A stretch of 64,000 nucleotides of DNA from Treponema denticola. Its GTDB lineage: Bacteria > Spirochaetota > Spirochaetia > Treponematales > Treponemataceae. Under the pieces are notes generated by a model, which worked only from the letters and a program-made list of their open reading frames with translations, was not told where the DNA came from and ran no database searches. The stretch lies in NCBI RefSeq assembly GCF_024400535.1, contig NZ_CP038800.1, forward strand, positions 1,612,001 through 1,676,000, given 5' to 3'. The position numbers and the translations under genes are program-made. How positions within the stretch are numbered: position 1 is the first letter of the stretch; each line of letters begins with the position of its first letter. This document shows positions 59,982 through 64,000 of the stretch, piece by piece.

Positions 59982-61112
59982 ATGAACGAAGAAGATGTTA
60001 TAAGTACGGAAGAAATCGGAACGCTGGATAAAATCGATGAAAACTTAGAAGAACTCACCGATGACATTTTTCAAGATGATACTGAAGATCTTATGGATTC
60101 ATTATATTTAAAAAATAGTAGTGAAAACTCTGAAGTATTTAAGACCGCTGTCGGACTGCTTGCAACTCCGACAGTTTGCTCAATGCTATTAGATAATAAC
60201 TTTTTAATACTATACATAAGTGATGCAGTCAAACACCTATTTGAAGGATATCACGATATAGAAAAAAAGCCTTTTTTTAATATATTTGGAAACACCCTTG
60301 AAAAATCAACACTGGATGACCTCTTAGGAAAATTAAAAAGCCCTAAAAGAGGTTATTCATGGTCAGGTATTTTAAAACACAAAACAAGATACCGCAAAAC
60401 TATGTATACAAAGACAAATATATTTCCTCTTTTTGAAAATAATAAGCTCAATGGATACTGGGTAATGTTTGAAGATATAAGCAACGCTTATTTAAGTCAG
60501 TATAGGGATATGATGAGAAGCTTATTAAATGCTTCAAAACTAAAGGATAATGATACAGGCTTTCACAATGAAAGACTAAATTACTATTCAAAGGTTCTAT
60601 CAGAAGCTGTCTTTGAGTCTAATTTATATCCTCAAATAGATGCAGATTTCATTGATAATATTTCATCTCTTGCAGCTATTCATGATATAGGAAAAATAGG
60701 AACTCCCGATTATATTTTACAAAAAAAAGGAAAACTTACTGATGTCGAATGGGGAGTAATGAGGGACCACACAATTAACGGAACCTTAATTCTTGCAAAT
60801 TATCCCATACCTATGGCAAAAGAAATTACATTAAGCCATCATGAAAAATGGGATGGAAGCGGATATCCATATAAACTTGCAGGAGAAATGATTCCCTTAT
60901 CAGCCAGAATTGTAGCAATAGCGGATGTTTACGATGCCCTGCGTATGAAAAGATCTTATAAGGCAGGTGTTTCACATAAAGAAACGGTTGAGTGTATTTT
61001 GCAAGGCTCTGGAAGTCATTTTGATCCGAGTATAATTGAAGTATTTAAAGGTATAACAAAGGAATTTGATTATATCTGGAAGCAAAATAAAGACCATAAT
61101 AAAGCAATATAA
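59982..61112 (+). CDS. PAS-HD-GYP domain protein, likely cyclic di-GMP phosphodiesterase
   Basis: 376 residues. N-terminal acidic segment, a PAS-like domain (about 55-165, TVCSMLLDNNFLILYISDAVKHL), then HD-GYP. The HD-GYP marks are GFHNERL, IHDIGKIGTPDYILQKKGKL, RDHTINGTLIL, SHHEKWDGSGYP and ADVYDALRMKRSYK. All the metal-binding and GYP residues are present, so c-di-GMP hydrolysis is likely. Ribosome binding site GGAGG lies 7 nt before the ATG. Confidence 0.88.
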   Translation: MNEEDVISTEEIGTLDKIDENLEELTDDIFQDDTEDLMDSLYLKNSSENSEVFKTAVGLLATPTVCSMLLDNNFLILYISDAVKHLFEGYHDIEKKPFFNIFGNTLEKSTLDDLLGKLKSPKRGYSWSGILKHKTRYRKTMYTKTNIFPLFENNKLNGYWVMFEDISNAYLSQYRDMMRSLLNASKLKDNDTGFHNERLNYYSKVLSEAVFESNLYPQIDADFIDNISSLAAIHDIGKIGTPDYILQKKGKLTDVEWGVMRDHTINGTLILANYPIPMAKEITLSHHEKWDGSGYPYKLAGEMIPLSARIVAIADVYDALRMKRSYKAGVSHKETVECILQGSGSHFDPSIIEVFKGITKEFDYIWKQNKDHNKAI

Positions 61113-61114
61113 TT

Positions 61115-62275
61115 TTACACAAAAAAAGAGTCGATTTGCTGAAAAATATCCTGTAAAAATAAATTCAAATAAAGAAAACCTTTATCAGTTAAGTAAAATT
61201 TTTCAGCCGTCAAAACTGCATAATCCCTGTATTTGAACATTATTTTTTCAATAAAGGCGCTGATATCTTTTCCAAATCTTAATTTAAAAAACTTCCGATC
61301 TAATCCATCCTTTAATCTTAAACCCATCATAAAAGTTTCTTCTATAAATTCTTTTTCATCTATAGTTTCGTATTCATACACTTCATCCCTATTTTCACAA
61401 GAAAGCCACTTATGAATATTTTTAATGGCAGAAAATCTGATAGCATGAGCAGGTAGATTTTCAGTTCTATCGAAAAAAATTGAGCTAAAAGCACCCGGAC
61501 CTATACCTATATAATTTTGCAACCTCCAATATTTCTCATTATGTATACTTTTATATGAATTTTTGTATGAAAAATTAGACACTTCATATTTAGTATAGCT
61601 ATTTTTCTCCAAAATATCCTTTCCATAAAGCCATAGAGCAGCAATCTCATCATCTTTTTCGGAACTAATCTTTGTATTTGAACAAAGAGCATATAAAGAA
61701 AAATGCTCGGGTATAAACTTTAATAAAGTTTTTATATCGTCTTTAATAATACCTGAAGTTTGATTCTTTAAGCCTGCAATCAAATCACATGACAAAAGAA
61801 TATTTTTTTCTTGCCTCAAAAGCTCAAGAGCAAAAAGAGTTTTTTGTCTACATCCCCTCCGATTACATGCTTTTAATACCTCATCAGATAAAGACTGAAC
61901 ACCCACAGAAATACGGTTAATACCGCCTTTTACGGCAGCAGATAAAAAGTCTCGGCTTAAATCTTCAGGGTTAATTTCAATTGAAAACTCTTTAGGAGGA
62001 TTTTTTTGATCTTTTAAAATTTGAGAGGAGATAAAATAAATATCATCCGGGGATAAAAGAGATGGTGTACCGCCTCCTATATATACCGAATCCCACTCTT
62101 CTATTCCATATTTTTTTGCTTGAATATGTATATCGGTAACCAGTCTTCGTGCAAAGGGACTTATACCTTTACAGCCTAAAATATTGTTAAACTGTCCAGC
62201 TTTAACCGAAAAAAAATCGCAATAAGAACATTTTTGTACACAAAAAGGAATATGAATATATAAGCCTGAATTCAT
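61115..62275 (-). CDS. hemW: HemW-like radical SAM protein
   Basis: 386 residues. GLYIHIPFCVQKCSYCDFFSV carries the radical SAM CxxxCxxC; further marks are YIGGGTPSLLS, IEINPEDLS, GVQSLSDEVLKACNRRGC and the C-terminal HemN domain (TFMMGLRLKDGLDRKFF). HemW proteins are heme chaperones often misnamed coproporphyrinogen oxidase; this sequence has the CxxxCxYCDF form. Start overlaps the signal peptidase-like gene stop (TAATG). Confidence 0.88.
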   Translation of the reverse strand: MNSGLYIHIPFCVQKCSYCDFFSVKAGQFNNILGCKGISPFARRLVTDIHIQAKKYGIEEWDSVYIGGGTPSLLSPDDIYFISSQILKDQKNPPKEFSIEINPEDLSRDFLSAAVKGGINRISVGVQSLSDEVLKACNRRGCRQKTLFALELLRQEKNILLSCDLIAGLKNQTSGIIKDDIKTLLKFIPEHFSLYALCSNTKISSEKDDEIAALWLYGKDILEKNSYTKYEVSNFSYKNSYKSIHNEKYWRLQNYIGIGPGAFSSIFFDRTENLPAHAIRFSAIKNIHKWLSCENRDEVYEYETIDEKEFIEETFMMGLRLKDGLDRKFFKLRFGKDISAFIEKIMFKYRDYAVLTAEKFYLTDKGFLYLNLFLQDIFQQIDSFFV

Positions 62276-62976
62276 TAGTCTATTTTAAATTTATTAATCG
62301 GCCAGTATTTAAAAATTATTTTTCCGCATATTTTTTTGTCTCCGTCTACGGCTCCCCATAGACGGGAATCATCAGTAATTATACGATTATCACATAATAC
62401 AAAATATTCATTTTCTTTTAGGACGGTTTTAGGATAAGAGCCTGAAAACGGAATGGAGGAATCCCAATTTTTAGGCAATTCCTTTATTTCAATATCATAA
62501 TTTTTTTGAGCCAATTCAAATTCCGTTAAAAAATGCTCGGAATCCTTTGTTTTTATGTGGACAACAAAATTCTCCATATAAACCGTATCTCCGGGCAAAC
62601 CCACAATCCTTCTAATAGAATAAAGACCAGAATTTTGAGATTCAAATGGCTGAAAAAGCTGAAAAGTAATAAAACCTATAATAGAATTAGCAGCATTTTT
62701 AAAAAACGACTTTGAATCAGAATAGGATCCGTCAATAATTACCAAATCCCCTCTTTTTGCAGAATAAGGATTATAAATAGGTGTAGACAAAACCATATCT
62801 CCTTTTGAAATTCCCGGAAGCATAGTATTGGTTTGCAGTCGATAAGTTTTTACCAAATAAGATGTTATTAATGTATAAGTACAAAAAGCAAAAATAAACA
62901 AAAAAGCAATAAAAATAACCTTGTTCCTGTACTCTCTTTTTTCCGTATATGAATAACTTCGATACTTTGCCGTCAT
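62275..62976 (-). CDS. Signal peptidase I homologue without the Ser/Lys dyad
   Basis: 233 residues from ATG 62976, chosen because GAGG lies 6 nt upstream and inside the longer GTG-started frame (62988). One membrane helix at about 20-42, then the S26 peptidase body. Box D (RRIVGLPGDTV) and box E (CDNRIITDDSRLWGAV) are clear. Box B reads QTNTMLPGISKGD with Thr51 in place of the catalytic Ser, and the general-base Lys is Arg122 (SIRRIVG, usually IKRxVG). The fold is intact, so it may be an inactive or altered protease. Precedes hemW. Confidence 0.85.
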   Translation of the reverse strand: MTAKYRSYSYTEKREYRNKVIFIAFLFIFAFCTYTLITSYLVKTYRLQTNTMLPGISKGDMVLSTPIYNPYSAKRGDLVIIDGSYSDSKSFFKNAANSIIGFITFQLFQPFESQNSGLYSIRRIVGLPGDTVYMENFVVHIKTKDSEHFLTEFELAQKNYDIEIKELPKNWDSSIPFSGSYPKTVLKENEYFVLCDNRIITDDSRLWGAVDGDKKICGKIIFKYWPINKFKID

Positions 62977-62991
62977 TTTAAACCTCACTGC

Positions 62992-63020
62992 ATAATATCA
63001 TTTTCTTCCGTCGTTGACAA
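62992..63020 (-). promoter_or_regulatory. Promoter of the signal peptidase-like gene
   Basis: On the minus strand TTGTCA, 17 nt, TATTAT. Its -35 box occupies the same seven bases as the smpB -35 box on the opposite strand. Confidence 0.65.
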
Positions 63021-63042
63021 GTATTAAATCTATGCATATAAT
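63014..63042 (+). promoter_or_regulatory. Consensus promoter of smpB
   Basis: TTGACA, 17 nt, TATAAT: a perfect sigma-70 promoter. The -10 box ends 6 nt before the smpB ATG; no ribosome binding site (ATATCT). Confidence 0.85.
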
Positions 63043-63048
63043 ATATCT

Positions 63049-63513
63049 ATGGAAAAAGAGCCTATAAAAATTATAGCAAAAAACCAAAAAGCTTTTTTTA
63101 ACTATGCAGTTGAAGAAAAAATAGAATGCGGTCTTGTTTTAAAAGGCACAGAGGTAAAATCTTTAAGGGAAGGACGGATATCTTTTCCTGATGCTTTTGC
63201 CGAGATTAAGGATGATGAAGTATGGGTCAAGAATTTTCATATTTCAGAGTATATTTATTCTTCGGTTTTTAACCATGATCCATTACGCCCAAAAAAGCTT
63301 CTTTTAAAAAAGGATGAAATAAAAAGACTAAAAAGAAAAGTAGAAGAAAAAGGCTATACATTAATTCCGCTGGAATTTTATTTTAAAAACGGTATCGTTA
63401 AAGTACTCTTAGGTGTTTGTAAGGGTAAAAAGACCTTTGACAAGCGTGCAGACATAAAAGAAAGAGATATCAAGAGGGATATGCAAAGGGAAATTAAAAT
63501 AAGGAGTACATAA
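63049..63513 (+). CDS. smpB: SsrA-binding protein
   Basis: 154 residues. Conserved IAKNQKAFFNYAVEEKIECGLVLKGTEVKSLREGRISF, the central HDPLRPKKLLLKK and the C-terminal KGKKTFDKRADIKERDIKRDMQREIK tail. It escorts tmRNA into stalled ribosomes. No tmRNA gene was seen in the window. Start fixed by the promoter 6 nt upstream. Confidence 0.95.
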   Translation: MEKEPIKIIAKNQKAFFNYAVEEKIECGLVLKGTEVKSLREGRISFPDAFAEIKDDEVWVKNFHISEYIYSSVFNHDPLRPKKLLLKKDEIKRLKRKVEEKGYTLIPLEFYFKNGIVKVLLGVCKGKKTFDKRADIKERDIKRDMQREIKIRST

Positions 63514-63516
63514 ATA

Positions 63517-64000
63517 ATGAAAATGCAATTTTTTTATAAAATTCCAAGATATTTACTCTTAATTCTACTAATGGCTTTTACTACAGCCGTATATGCAAAC
63601 CCTACCGTTGGAGTGTTTAAAATAGAATCCAAAAATATAACCGAGCAAACGACTGCAGCCATAAGTAATGCTCTTTTTAGTTTTGTAAAAGAATTAAGAA
63701 GATATGATATAGTGGATATGCGCTCTACCCCCGTAAGCGAGACTGATGCACAGATGAGGTTTGATTATGTTTTTGCAGGCAAAATAATAGGCTTGGAAAA
63801 CGGAATACAGCTTGAACTGATGTTAAAAAATTCTTCGGATAAAATCACACGGCGTATATCAAAGATATATCAAAGTGTTAATTTGATTTTATTAGATTCC
63901 AGGATATTGGTTTCAGATATTTTCGATAAGTCGGTAAATTTATCGGAGATGTACAATTTTGAGAGCCCCGTCAGTCAAAATATTCAGGATGAAGTCTTAG
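63517..64000 (+). CDS. Exported protein, N-terminal part
   Basis: 161 codons are visible before the right edge. A signal peptide (about residues 8-26, MAFTTAVYA) is followed by TVGVFKIESKNITEQTTAAISNALFSFV and RYDIVDM, which resembles the TolB-N/CsgG-like fold in lipoprotein-anchored or periplasmic proteins (weak inference). Begins 3 nt after the smpB stop; ribosome binding site AAGGAG lies 10 nt upstream. Confidence 0.65.
   Translation, partial: MKMQFFYKIPRYLLLILLMAFTTAVYANPTVGVFKIESKNITEQTTAAISNALFSFVKELRRYDIVDMRSTPVSETDAQMRFDYVFAGKIIGLENGIQLELMLKNSSDKITRRISKIYQSVNLILLDSRILVSDIFDKSVNLSEMYNFESPVSQNIQDEVL

Noticed and set aside
63049-63513. A tmRNA gene next to smpB
   Set aside because: No tRNA-Ala-like acceptor or tag-peptide frame was found around smpB within the window.

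Overview
The window comes from the chromosome of an oral-type treponeme, close to Treponema denticola. Two FlaB core flagellins are followed by flaG, fliD and then tsaE/tsaB. The rest of the content fits too: a citrate lyase operon, a PPi-dependent phosphofructokinase, an NAD-linked [FeFe] hydrogenase, TIGR03545/TIGR03546 proteins and many small spirochaetal lipoproteins. The DNA is AT-rich and genes are packed in short operons that change strand often. The species assignment rests on remembered gene order and protein family recognition, not on a database search.

Layout. 1-2026: the tail of an Rpn-family (PD-(D/E)XK) protein, then an exported NCSGF-motif protein. 2061-4900 (-): polyprenyl synthase, TPR protein, a YmdB-like protein that has lost its metal ligands, and RseC. 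5001-7755 (+): citDEF behind a consensus sigma-70 promoter with a tandem 10-bp repeat just upstream. 7846-13543 (+): glgA, the TIGR03546/TIGR03545 pair and an NFACT protein. 13538-17549 (-): YfcE-like phosphoesterase, lipoprotein, miaB, lipA. 17684-18679 (+): lplA. 18735-31666 (-): pfp, recR, ybaB, rnhB, a large surface protein, a phosphoribosyltransferase, a glycosyltransferase, mltG, a beta-lactamase-fold hydrolase, a YkgJ-type protein, tRNA-Tyr, tRNA-Thr and ligA. 32600-33860: a decay zone with Rpn remnants, inverted repeats and a dispersed repeat. 34470-40534 (+): aspS (with an in-frame stop 29 codons before its expected end), trpS, a DEAH helicase. 40555-45633 (-): TPR lipoprotein, nusB, SurA-like foldase, a short alaS. 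46110-48006 (+): a uracil phosphoribosyltransferase behind a structured leader of about 150 nt. 48012-53095 (-): SPOR and LapA-like proteins and a two-gene [FeFe] hydrogenase with a GltD-type subunit. 53231-61112 (+): the flagellin/fliD cluster, tsaE, tsaB and an HD-GYP protein. 61115-62976 (-): hemW and a signal peptidase-like protein lacking both catalytic residues. 63049-64000 (+): smpB and the start of an exported protein.

Themes worth attention. (1) At least seven genes (lplA, aspS, the DEAH helicase, the YkgJ-type gene, alaS, the polyprenyl synthase, smpB) have near-consensus sigma-70 promoters whose -10 box ends only 6-9 nt before the start codon, with no Shine-Dalgarno sequence. Their mRNAs should be leaderless or almost so. 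Neighbouring genes carry strong GGAGG-type sites, so both initiation modes coexist. (2) Two conserved enzyme families appear here in catalytically altered form: YmdB and signal peptidase I. (3) aspS carries a TAA at the position of a conserved lysine codon, with the normal C-terminal tail still open downstream. (4) The uracil phosphoribosyltransferase leader folds into three successive stem-loops ending at the ribosome binding site.
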